Assembly: GCA_963580455.1 (NCBI GenBank)
Contig: OY756961.1
Span: 24,037,001-24,101,000 of the forward strand
Direction of reading: 5' to 3'
DNA: 64,000 nucleotides
From: Euonymus europaeus
Lineage: Eukaryota; Streptophyta; Magnoliopsida; Celastrales; Celastraceae
Under the pieces are notes generated by a model. The model was not told where the DNA came from, did not search any database, and worked only from the letters and a program-made list of their open reading frames with translations. Position 1 is the first letter of the stretch. Every line of letters starts with the position of its first letter. A program made the position numbers and the translations under genes. Shown piece by piece: positions 1 through 16,110 of this stretch.

Positions 1-159
1 CATATTCAAAAGCAAAGGAAAAGGTGTTCAAAGCAAAACCTGTGTTGTTTTCTTGCTTTAAACCCAGTAACATCTTCTTTTGCCAATCTCAAAAGCAGCA
101 AATTGGTCCCACTACCTCTCAATCAAAAGCCTCCTTTCCCTCTTTATCTCTCTCTACTT

Positions 160-265
160 TCAAGTCTATTTAAACAAACAATAAACTTGATCTCTATTTC
201 CTTCCTCATTACTGGCTTTAGAGGCTTTTCTCTTTTTTTTGGTTTCTGATAGTTGTTCCACAAAG
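160..265 (+). promoter_or_regulatory. Putative TATA box and leader of the NHL gene
   Basis: A TATA-like element (ctatttaaac, near 166-175) lies about 95 bases before the ATG at 266, and the stretch between is pyrimidine-rich, as plant leaders often are. The position suits a start site near 200. This is inferred from position and motif only. Confidence 0.4.
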
Positions 266-1039
266 ATGCTACCCCTCCCACCTCCACCACCGCGTCCACT
301 TTCTTCACCGCAGACACTGTCACCACATGAAAAGCAGGGCACACCGCATTCCCTCAACCAAATTGTCATATCAAAGCAACCCAGGAACCAGCTAAGTCCA
401 GCAGTGAGGACACCAGATCCTGTCATTAAAAAGTTAGGACAGCAAACAACACTTAGGCATCCTAAACCTCGCCGGACAAATCCAATCATATGGTTTTCTG
501 CAATCCTGTGTTTAATATTCAGCCTTATTCTCATTTTCTTCGGAATAGCAACTTTGATTACATTTCTTGTGATCAAGCCAAGATATCCGGCATTTGATAC
601 CCCCAACGCCATCCTCAGCACTATCTACTTCGACTCACCAGAGTACTTCAATGGCGACTTCACCTTCCTTGCCAACTTTTCCAACCCGAACCGGAAGATT
701 GATGTGAGATTCAAGTATGCTGATATAGAGCTTTACTTTTCCGACAAGCTAGTAGCAAGTCAAGGTTTTCAGCCTTTCACTCTGAGACGAGGTGAGACAA
801 GGTTGGAATCAGTTCATATGATATCGAGCTTGGTATACTTGCCCCAGAAATTTGCGACGGAACTGCGAATGCAGGTGCAGAGGAACAAAGTCAAGTACAA
901 CTTAAGAGCAACTTTCAAAGTGACAGCTACAGCGGGTCTTCTTCACTTCTCTTACTGGTTGCATGGTAGGTGTGAGATAGAGATGACAGGTCCACCAACC
1001 GGAGTTCTAGTAGCCCGAAGCTGCAAAACAAAAAGATGA
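266..1039 (+). CDS. NDR1/HIN1-like (NHL), LEA_2 domain membrane protein
   Basis: Single-exon gene for 257 residues. I chose the ATG at 266 because the open frame further upstream begins with TTG and has no ATG. The N-terminus is proline-rich (a run of prolines at residues 4-10), followed by a basic stretch, one long hydrophobic segment at about residues 73-103, and then a LEA_2-type domain with YFDSPEYFNGDF, NFSNPNRKIDV and FTLRRGETRLES. It ends in a basic tail (SCKTKR). Proteins of this family sit in the plasma membrane or ER with the LEA_2 domain outside the cytosol; several are linked to pathogen response or plasma membrane-cell wall contact. The annotated Arabidopsis neighbour of SUFE1 is, from memory, also an NHL/LEA glycoprotein, so the context fits. 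The exact role is unknown. Confidence 0.87.
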   Translation: MLPLPPPPPRPLSSPQTLSPHEKQGTPHSLNQIVISKQPRNQLSPAVRTPDPVIKKLGQQTTLRHPKPRRTNPIIWFSAILCLIFSLILIFFGIATLITFLVIKPRYPAFDTPNAILSTIYFDSPEYFNGDFTFLANFSNPNRKIDVRFKYADIELYFSDKLVASQGFQPFTLRRGETRLESVHMISSLVYLPQKFATELRMQVQRNKVKYNLRATFKVTATAGLLHFSYWLHGRCEIEMTGPPTGVLVARSCKTKR

Positions 1040-3690
1040 AGCAAAACAATGTACTCCTCTTCTGTTATATCAACCACGCCTGGATTGAAATCTGTGTAGC
1101 ACTTGTTGTGTGAAAATAGCAATTTTTTGAATTCCATACTAGTGATACAAAAAGGATTCTTTCAATTTGTGACCACTACGAGAAATCTTCAATAACCATT
1201 AAATGCCGTTGCAAATTAAGCTGAAACTCCAGTTTATAAGGTCAATGAAGAAATCGATCAACCTACAGAATTTCCAGTCAAAACAAAGCATTTCAAATGA
1301 ATTACAGGAAGAGAAATAGAAGAAATCCCAAAAAGAGTATCTGGTTAGTTCATGGCTTCATGCACATGGATTCAGATCAGATTCATTGATTAAGAAAATG
1401 AAGACCCCAGCATACTTAAGAATACTGCTTTTAAAATGGTTAATTTCATACTAGATCAGCTTTAGAAGAACTAGCAGTTCTCTAGGAGGTTCAAAACACA
1501 TAAAGCTTAAGTGGGGATCAATAAAGATTCCTATCAGATTTCCCTGCATTACTTTTTTTCTTTTATGCAACTGGTCTATCATTTGTTAGGCAGTCAACGG
1601 CTCGTTTTCCTTATTGCCCCAATCCATAACTTCAGTCATAAGGAAGTTAGTAGAAATTATTGGTCACTTTATCCCCAAATTGCCCCAGTGACCCAGCAAA
1701 ATATTCACTGATATACCCTCAGCCATTCAAGAAAAGCTGCAGCTAAAGCTACAACTGGTTAACATGAAATGAAACAGATATTCAATTGTACAGACCCAAG
1801 CATGAAAAAGAGCACAGGATGTGCTAGTCAATCAACAAAACCCACAAACCAACATGAATTTGTATGTATTTCCATAGTCATAAGAGTTGGTGAAGCCAGT
1901 GAATCGAATTAAACAAGCAACAGAGCAGAAAGAAAAGGAAAAAGGAATACATGTGCTTATTTTATAGATGTGCAAATGTGACACTCAAGGATAAACTCAT
2001 TATGAGTGGCTTCCTTTGTCTTGAGCAAGTGATGTCTAGGAAATTTTCTGGCTATTCAATACTCATTCAGGGAATTTTATGTGAACAAAGAAAGATAATA
2101 AAACTAACTTTGAAGTTTGAAAGGGACCTCTAAGTAAAGTTGCAAGTCCTATAACAAATAGTAGTTGAGATGCATATGATAAATAGTCAATTTCACTGAA
2201 AAAGACCTCTCCATAGTTCTAATACATGAGGTGCACATACAACGAATATTCAAAATAATTGTCGGATACATGAGGTGCACATACAATGAATATTCAAAAT
2301 AATTGTCGGATTCCACTAAAACAAACCTATTTTTCCCCATCCTAGGCAGCTTATTTAGCATGTTCTACAAATTCAGGACATCAGCAATCAAAGCATAGTA
2401 GTGGAAAACATCTTGCCAAATGGCCCTCTTGTTCATAGGACTGCTTAGAATACAAAAAGATACAACAAAATTGGGGAAAAAAGAGGCTGAAACACTTTAT
2501 TCACACAACAAAGGATGTTAGATATGAACTCAGAAATCAATGACATTGAACAAGGATGGCCAAATAATATCTAACACACTAGTTCACGTGGTCAAGCCCC
2601 TCCCCCTCGCCCTAAGGACTGGGTTCAAATTTCCATCCCTGTTGAACATTCATTATTATCTTTCAATTTCTTACACATTATCAGTGCAAACATTGTCACT
2701 GATTTTTCCTAAATAAGCATCATACGAATTTCAACATTCTTCGTACATGCCAACAGATTGGTCTATGTTGCAACCTATCCCATGCAATTTAGTGTTTAGC
2801 GAATAACAAGATGGGGGAAAACGATTTGCAGATTTAAACTTCATAAAGGCTCAGTGGCCAAAATATTGGCCTTTTCAGTCCTCCGCTTACCGCTTGCTCT
2901 TATCACTCATAACTGCATACCAAAGCCTGCTCCGATAGACTTACACCCTAACTTAACTTATGGATTCATCACAATCCACTGTAAATCCATTTCTACATCT
3001 TTTTGAGTACTTCAAGAAACGATCAAATGTAAATACACAGATATTAATGAGGTTTTACATTACTTAGAAAAGACCAGAAACAGCATAAGAAAATTAGAGA
3101 GGGAAATGTAATCCAAAGTGCCATTCTTTTATAGGAGCGCATCTCATTGGGAGCAGACAAGGTGTCACCTGACCTCCAGTGTCAGAGTTTGCCATTGCTA
3201 ATTAATATCTACATTACCCTCACTTTGTCTCCCACAAGTTTATTTTCATCAGCACCTCTCTATTCCTATTTATGTACTATCTTCCTCCACACACCTTTTA
3301 CCATGACAATCCTCATCATGTTTTGGTAAAAACTATGAGCATTTTAGGGTTAGGCCATTTTATACTTATGGAGAATCACACAAAATCAAGTCGCGCAAAT
3401 TATTATGTCAGAGTATATCAGGCAATAGTAACTATCCTAACATCCTTAGCAGAAAAAGATGGACAAATCATAGACAAAAACAACGAATTTAAGTGCAGTG
3501 AGTTTATTGCAAAATTCCACTAATATCTAAGTCATCTTTGTATTAAAGATATCAATATGAACGTCAAAAATATTGGAAACTCTGAGCCCATTGACTACCG
3601 TAAATTCAAAGAAAATTTTTCAATAAGCTTTCATAGAAATGGATACAAAGGGGAAAAATGAACCTAGCAGTCCTGAGTCATTGCCACTCT
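1040..3690. other. Intergenic region, no gene seen
   Basis: It holds the 3' flank of the NHL gene and of the SufE gene, which converge here. Short open frames occur (for example 1511-1711 and 3147-3523), but none has recognisable domains or splice partners. A 44-base direct repeat lies at 2222-2309. Around 2580-2640 there is a short GC-richer stretch with a B-box-like gggttcaaat, which may be a worn tRNA-derived SINE fragment. Confidence 0.5.
2222..2309. repeat. 44-base tandem repeat, two copies
   Basis: Copy one (2222-2265) and copy two (2266-2309) begin with atacatgaggtgcacatac and differ by about one base. A small local duplication with no sign of function. Confidence 0.85.
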
Positions 3691-4767
3691 TTATCTTTCA
3701 GCAACCTCAGCTGGAGTCTTTGCTACTATTGACAGTGCATGTAGTCCACTCTGCAACTCTTCTTGCAAAATATCATAAATTAACCTATGCCTCTTAATCA
3801 AGCTCTTTCCTTCAAACTCTTTAGACACAACTTTCAGGTTGAAATGTGTCTCCCCATCACTACCTCTTACACCAGCATGGCCGGCATGCTGATAAGAGAT
3901 GTCTTCCACATCCAATTCAACAGGATCAAGCTTCCTCTCCAATTTATCCTTGATTCTCAATCCTCTACTTCCCAAGACACCCAAATCTGATTTGTTCCCC
4001 GAATCATCACTGTCCTCTTCAGTACTCAAGCCAGCCCCCGTATTCCCATCGCTGCCATCAAGTTTCAATCTTGAACTTGAATAATCCTGAATTGGATTTT
4101 GAATAGAATGCCATTCAACAGACCCAGTACCCTTCTCGGCCAGAACAAATGTTTCCAGTGCCTTTCTCTGCATCAGTTTCAACATATTCAAGAACCCATT
4201 ATTCCTTGAAGGCGTCAAGCTCTGTTGAAGCCCTAAAAGCACAACGAAATCCGGAGTAACCCTCAAAATCTCCTCCACAGGACGCCCCGATAACCCCTGA
4301 ACAAGCAACGCAGCAAGCCCTTTGGTCAACACCGTATCAGAATCAGCCTCAAACACAACGTTCTTCCCCTCATCGAGATACGCCCTAACCCAGACCTGAG
4401 ATACACAACCCTCCACTTTGTATTCGTCTGTTTTGAACTGCGCATCGAGTGGCTTCAGGTTCTTGCCGTAGAACATGAGCTGCTCATACTTGGCCCTCGA
4501 GTCCTTCACCGACTGGAAGAGCCTCACGATCTCCTGGAGCTTTGGAGGGAGCTCTTCGATTGGTTGAATATCCACAGAGCTTGATGGCGATGATGATGCC
4601 GTAGGAGGTTTTCTAGTGGGAATTCTTTGGAAAAAGATTGGTCTTTTGAAGAAAGTAATGGTTGGAGAGATGGGTATTACTAGGGTTCTTGTCGTGGATG
4701 GTGGGTAGAAGGAGAGGGGGATTTTGGCGGTGAGGAATCGTAGAGAGGAGAAGATTGTGGAAGACAT
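3691..4767 (-). CDS. SUFE1: Chloroplast SufE-like sulfur acceptor fused to BolA domain (SUFE1)
   Basis: Single-exon gene for 358 residues, read from the ATG at 4767 to the TAA at 3691. A longer upstream frame would start with TTG and is not used. Residues 1 to about 60 are rich in Ser, Thr, Pro and Arg with almost no acid, as expected of a plastid (possibly dual plastid/mitochondrial) transit peptide. The SufE domain follows at about 70-210 with the persulfide-accepting cysteine near residue 121 in EGCVSQVWV and the family motif GLSGRPVEEIL. After an acidic Ser/Asp linker comes a BolA domain at about 275-350 (HAGVRG, THFNLKVVS, RHRLIYDIL, LHALSIVAK). Known family role: SufE activates the cysteine desulfurase NFS2 for Fe-S cluster assembly; BolA partners monothiol glutaredoxins. 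The fusion and length match Arabidopsis SUFE1 (about 371 residues). Confidence 0.95.
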   Translation of the reverse strand: MSSTIFSSLRFLTAKIPLSFYPPSTTRTLVIPISPTITFFKRPIFFQRIPTRKPPTASSSPSSSVDIQPIEELPPKLQEIVRLFQSVKDSRAKYEQLMFYGKNLKPLDAQFKTDEYKVEGCVSQVWVRAYLDEGKNVVFEADSDTVLTKGLAALLVQGLSGRPVEEILRVTPDFVVLLGLQQSLTPSRNNGFLNMLKLMQRKALETFVLAEKGTGSVEWHSIQNPIQDYSSSRLKLDGSDGNTGAGLSTEEDSDDSGNKSDLGVLGSRGLRIKDKLERKLDPVELDVEDISYQHAGHAGVRGSDGETHFNLKVVSKEFEGKSLIKRHRLIYDILQEELQSGLHALSIVAKTPAEVAER

Positions 4768-7030
4768 GGGGCTGGTTACTGATTTCCTGTCCTGATTGTT
4801 CAAACTTCAAAGCCTGATTCGAACAGAGGACTCTCTGGAGCAGAAAGAAGAAAAAAAATGTAAACAAAAATTTCGTGCAAAAAAAAAAACTTCTCATAGG
4901 AATCTCGTAGGATATTACAAACATGATAATATATTTTTTGTTGAAAATAAAATTTATATTGAAAAATATATGATAATGCTGCCTTGTTCAATATAAACTA
5001 AAAGACATTTTATACACTATTAGAGCATCTCCAACGCTAAACGCAATATGAGTGTGTATATGCCTCCAGAGCATATGGCTGAGCGGTATCCACCTTATCA
5101 AAATCCTTAACGGAGAAAGTGCAGGTTGTGAGTTCGAATCCTCGTAGAGGCATTCGACCACTTCTGAAGCGGCAGGTGGTCCCTACCATAAGGCTGCACG
5201 TCCTGCGACTTACATCTGTCAGTGACTCTCAGGGCGGGAACTGACAGACGAGTTTCGATTTCTCGACCCCAAACCGAACATGAGTGTGTATATGAACTAA
5301 TTATAATTGCGCGCATTCATATATTTAAATGAGTCATTCCAACCCAAGATCTATCTAGAGTTATAAAATACATTTCTAACCTTTTTTTTATAAATAATAC
5401 ATTTTCAATTTTTAGAGATGTAAATATATAACCCAAATTTTCAATTATAACAATGATAGAAAAAAAAGGTGAGAAACCTAACTACAGTTTTCACGTCAAA
5501 AAAACAAGAATATTAAAGATAAATATGTAATATACATCCCCAATTATATATCCTATCATTACAATACAAAAAATTTACATCTAAAAAAATCAATATTCAA
5601 ATGTGTATATTTACATTTTCAAATATACACACGTGCATTAAAGATGATCTTAGTGTAGCATTTTATTTTCATTTCGAATAAAAAAATATAACATTAGATT
5701 TATATTATAAATTAAAATATGAATATAATTTTTTTATAAAAAAATAAATGCTAAAAAACATTTACAAATTACAGTAGACTCTGTTGTGTTGTGTGGATCT
5801 CCAACTCTTGCGTGTTTTTAAAGCTCCAATAATACAAAAGACGTTTGTAATTATTGTATTATTTGAAAATTATTAAACGTGTAGTACTCTATTGAGGGCA
5901 AGTCAACTTTTTGTCATACTAATTTTTTTTTAATTGCCGAATATTTTTGATAAACATTATACATCAGTAATTTAAAATTTAAAATTGTTGTTTTAATAAA
6001 ATAATTTAAAGTGATCAGTCTAAAATAAAATAAAACAATAAGTTATTCATTTGCAACGTTTTAATATTTAATTATCAAAATGATTAAATTTTCAATGACA
6101 AAAAAGTAATTAACCATCACTCATTCAAATTGAAATGGCATTAGTCAAGGTCCTATGAGTGTGATCGGTCAATTTTTTAACATATTTTGGCTAAATCAAT
6201 TAGTCAATTATCGAACTGTTATATCGATTTTTCAATTCAATTTTTGATCGATTTTAGTAAAAAAATGTAAAAATTTCTGTAAAAAACCAACCAAATTATT
6301 CGATTTCAATTTTATCGATTTTTTCACAACCCTACGTCTGGTGTAATGCTCGAAAGTGTTGTATGCATATCATTTTTCAATATTCACACACTTTTTTTCT
6401 CCTAAATTTGTGGCAACCCCAATTAAGTGGGACCCTGAAGGTCCCACGTCCGATGCAATAAGTACGTGGATCATCGAGATCAAAGTCACAGGTCCATGTA
6501 TATCCACGCTCAACCCAATCCATCATGTTCTTCGTCTCTGCTCTTCACTTCAAAATTAAGAAAACTCATCAATCCCCAAAGTCTTGAATGCAATCTTATT
6601 GAAAATAGCAATGATTTGTTCTTAATTACGATTATGGTTTCTTAATATGCATTCAGCTCCAATGTCATAAAATCTGTAATGGACATGGAAATAAAAGATT
6701 CACCAAGAAAACAGAATAAGATATTATTTGCAAAATCAACGCATATTGAAAGAAATTCCCAAAAGCTTGTGTCTTTTTTTATCAGGTTTTTTTTTTAAAA
6801 TTTTTGTAATAATTAGACATAAGAGTTTATGTAATTTTGTAATATTTAGACATCAAATCTTATGTCTAAATATATCAAAATTAAAGCTTTTATAATCTGC
6901 ATAATATTTGCTTTGATTTATAATATAACACAAATTTATTTTACGCTTGAAAAGTAAATTTGTAAAAAAAAAAAAAAGAAAGACCGTGAAATTCGGTGAG
7001 TTTCCTTGACTCACTCACCCTCACAGTATA
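4768..7030. other. AT-rich intergenic region with a SINE, no gene seen
   Basis: It separates the divergent SufE and uridine kinase-like genes. Apart from the SINE at 5048-5294 it is very AT-rich with homopolymer runs and no open frame of note. The last few hundred bases before 7030 are expected to hold the promoter of the uridine kinase-like gene. Confidence 0.6.
5048..5294 (+). mobile_element. tRNA-derived SINE with 15-base target-site duplication
   Basis: The body at 5063-5279 (217 bases) is flanked by perfect copies of atgagtgtgtatatg (5048-5062 and 5280-5294). Inside is a pol III A box, tggctgagcgg (5076-5086), and a B box, agttcgaatcc (5131-5141), about 45 bases apart as in a tRNA gene. 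A 3' part of about 140 bases unlike tRNA follows. This is the build of a plant SINE. No clear poly(A) or poly(T) tail is seen before the right duplication, which is unusual. The intact duplication points to a fairly recent insertion. Confidence 0.78.
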
Positions 7031-7039
7031 AATAATCCT

Positions 7040-7458
7040 TCTAATCAAGAACTCTATGTCCGCCCGTGTCACCTCTCACAATAAAAATCCCTGTTTTTTT
7101 TTCCCTCTCTAGAGTCTAGAGTTCTCTATTCCAACCTTTATTTATACAAGGTATATTCAATTCAAAGAATCTATCTTCACCTTCTCTTTTATTGAAAGTT
7201 TGATTCGGTTTGTAAAGATCTATAATTGATAGAATATTTGTTGGTTTTGTTATTGTATATTTGAATATTGTGGTTTCCATTGGATCTGGGTATTGATGAT
7301 TTCGATTGAGCTTAGATAGATTGATGTGGGTGAATCATTAAAATGCATGACCTTGTGTTGATCTTTTTATCAATAGAAGGCAAATATGTTGTGGGAATGC
7401 TTTTGATGGATTAATGTGAACTTATTTTATCTGATGGATTCTGTTTAGGGATCTAGAT
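7040..7458 (+). promoter_or_regulatory. Probable 5' leader with a leader intron, uridine kinase-like gene
   Basis: A pyrimidine-rich leader ends near 7149 at a possible donor (aag then gtatat at about 7150), and a T-rich stretch ends in an acceptor (tctgtttag) just before 7450, nine bases ahead of the ATG. This suggests an intron of about 300 bases inside the 5' untranslated region. Inference from splice motifs only. Confidence 0.45.
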
Positions 7459-13735
<6,277 letters not shown>

Positions 13736-14660
13736 AGTTGCTCATGTCCATCCCATATAAATCACTTTTCAGATGATCATCCACTGAGGAATCAACTGAA
13801 CTTGCTTGATTCATTTGTTGGGTTGTGTGCGGTGTCTCTTGAAGCAATTTTGACGATCATTTAGCGTTTGAGTTTCAAGACATTAAATCTTTTCTCTGAA
13901 ACTTCGCATTCATTCAAGAGAAGGGAGTGGTTTTGATTTACATTTACAAGTTCTTACCATATTTTTCTATTACAGTTCAATAGTCGAGTCATTAGGTAGT
14001 GGAAATATCCACGGTTACATCACTTTCCATTATACTCGTGCCTTGTAGCCAAAGTTTATGTAATTCTGAACCCGGATATTCAATTTAATATGATGAAATT
14101 TTGTCAAAGTCGAGTATTTGTTATCTTGGGGAGCATAACATCGAGATTACTCGAGCATAATCGTTCGACTTTTTAGCAGCTTTATGTTGCAATATAGCAT
14201 ATGTTTTTGAATGCAACTCAAGAAATGAAAATATGGGAGATGCTGCTGATTTTTTATATCTGAAGAGTTGTCAGAAAGTTGCCTTGTGTATGATGACCCT
14301 ACCCTTCCCTTTAATTTCAGGTTTTATTTTGTGTTTTAACTCTTTTAAGATATTGATTGAGAAGGAGCAAGTGAGCCCCTTTCCACACAAACATTTGCAG
14401 AGGAGGATAAAGAGCACAGATTGAAGATGTGCCACTTGGCAAGAAGACTCATCACTCATTTCTTTATCCAAGGATTATCTTCTTCCTTGGGCTAATCCCT
14501 CGCCACGTGTCGATTGCTGACATGGAACTTGGGGTTCTGACTCTCTGGAATATTTCATTGGAGCTGATCTATTTAAGGATGGTGGTTGTGTGACTTTTGT
14601 TTTCGCAGCTAGGTTCTGTGTCTATCCTTCTCTCCACTATATCTTCCAAAAACTCAAACC
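13736..14660 (+). promoter_or_regulatory. UKL 3' flank and aldolase promoter with G-box and TATA
   Basis: The first part is the 3' untranslated region of the UKL gene. Closer to the aldolase start lies a G-box/ABRE (ccacgtgtc; CACGTG at 14504-14509) and a TATA-like ctatttaagg at 14569-14578, about 85 bases before the ATG. The spacing suggests a start site near 14603. G-boxes of this kind bind bZIP and bHLH factors in light, sugar or abscisic acid responses; which applies here is not known. Confidence 0.55.
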
Positions 14661-16110
14661 ATGTCTGCCTTTGTTGGGAAATATGCAGGTACCCCCTCCC
14701 TCCCTCCCTCCCTCTCCCTCATTGCCTGCTCTTCTTAGTGTAGTGTTCAACAATGTTTAGCTTCTAGAGGTCAAACTATCGTGTGTTTTGCTCACCATGG
14801 CCATATATATCTTGCGTATTTTCTATCAAACCGGACGAGGATGAATGAATCTTGATGTAGTGGCATATAGAGATACTTGTAGCATGAACTTGTGTTCTAC
14901 GTTTCTTTTACTATTAGGCTTGACTTGCAAGTTCCAAAGATACTGCTATTAATTCTTTGTGGATTTTGTGCAGATGAGCTGATCAAGAATGCAAAGTACA
15001 TTGCCACACCAGGGAAGGGAATTCTGGCAGCAGATGAGAGTACTGGCACAATTGGGAAGCGTCTAGCCAGTATCAAGGTTGAGAACACCGAGTCCAGCCG
15101 CCAAGCTCTTCGCGAGCTCCTCTTCACTTCCCCGAACGCCCTCTCTTTCCTCTCGGGGGTCATCCTTTTCGAGGAGACTCTCTACCAGAAATCCTCAGAT
15201 GGGAAACCATTTGTTGAAGTCCTCCGAGAGAACAGCGTAGTTCCAGGCATCAAAGTCGACAAGGGCACTGTTGAATTGGCAGGAACCAATGGTGAGACAA
15301 CCACACAAGGCTTTGATTCACTCGGAACTCGGTGCCAGCAGTACTACAAGGCCGGTGCACGCTTTGCCAAGTGGCGTTCTGTACTGAAAATCGGTCCTAC
15401 TGAGCCTTCTGAACTGTCAATTCAGCAGAACGCACAAGGATTGGCTCGTTACGCCATCATCTGTCAAGAAAATGGACTGGTTCCAATCGTTGAGCCGGAG
15501 ATTTTGACTGATGGAGACCATGACATCAAGAAATGTGCTGCTATGACAGAGATTGTGCTTGCTGCCGTTTTCAAGGCATTGAGTGATCACCATGTTCTTC
15601 TTGAAGGGACACTCCTCAAGCCTAACATGGTCACTCCAGGGTCTGATAGCCCTAAGGTGTATATTATCACAATCTTTTTTTGCATTAAAATCTAAAAAGC
15701 CAAGTACTATTTATTTTGTATAGGCTTAAGAAAACATATATGTATAGGTGGCAGCAGAGGTGATCGCAGAGTACACTGTAACAACACTCCGTCGGACCGT
15801 CCCAGCAGCAGTGCCCGGAATCGTTTTCTTGTCCGGTGGACAGAGCGAGGAGGAGGCCACGCTGAACCTAAACTCAATGAACAAGCTAGAGGTGTTGAAG
15901 CCATGGACGCTTTCGTTCTCATTCGGACGGGCATTGCAGCAAAGCACACTCAAGACATGGGGAGGGAAGAAGGAGAATGTAGTGAAAGCTCAAGAGGCAT
16001 TCTTGGCAAGGTGCAAGGCCAGTTCAGAAGCCACTCTTGGGAAATATAGTGGTGGAAATGCTGGTGGATTGGCCTCTGAGAGCTTGTATGTCAAGGGTTA
16101 CAAGTACTAG
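14661..16110 (+). CDS. FBA: Fructose-bisphosphate aldolase, class I, cytosolic
   Basis: Three coding exons: 14661-14688, 14974-15656 and 15748-16110; 1074 bases, 357 residues. The protein starts [20 protein letters not shown] with no transit peptide, so it is the cytosolic type. It cleaves fructose 1,6-bisphosphate to dihydroxyacetone phosphate and glyceraldehyde 3-phosphate and runs in reverse in gluconeogenesis. Class I marks are [11 protein letters not shown], the KWRSVLKIG segment, IVEPEIL and the Schiff-base lysine in [15 protein letters not shown] (about residue 225), plus [12 protein letters not shown]. The C-terminal tyrosine (GYKY) needed for activity in this family is present. The very short first exon of 28 bases is usual for cytosolic plant aldolases. 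Intron 1 opens with a CCCT-type microsatellite (about 14690-14718). Confidence 0.97.

Noticed and set aside
3147..3523. Small open frames between NHL and SUFE1
   Set aside because: Compositionally like non-coding AT-rich DNA and without family features.
5071..5145. Possible true tRNA gene
   Set aside because: A and B boxes are present but the stems do not pair into a cloverleaf, and the element has a non-tRNA 3' part plus flanking target duplications, so it is a SINE.
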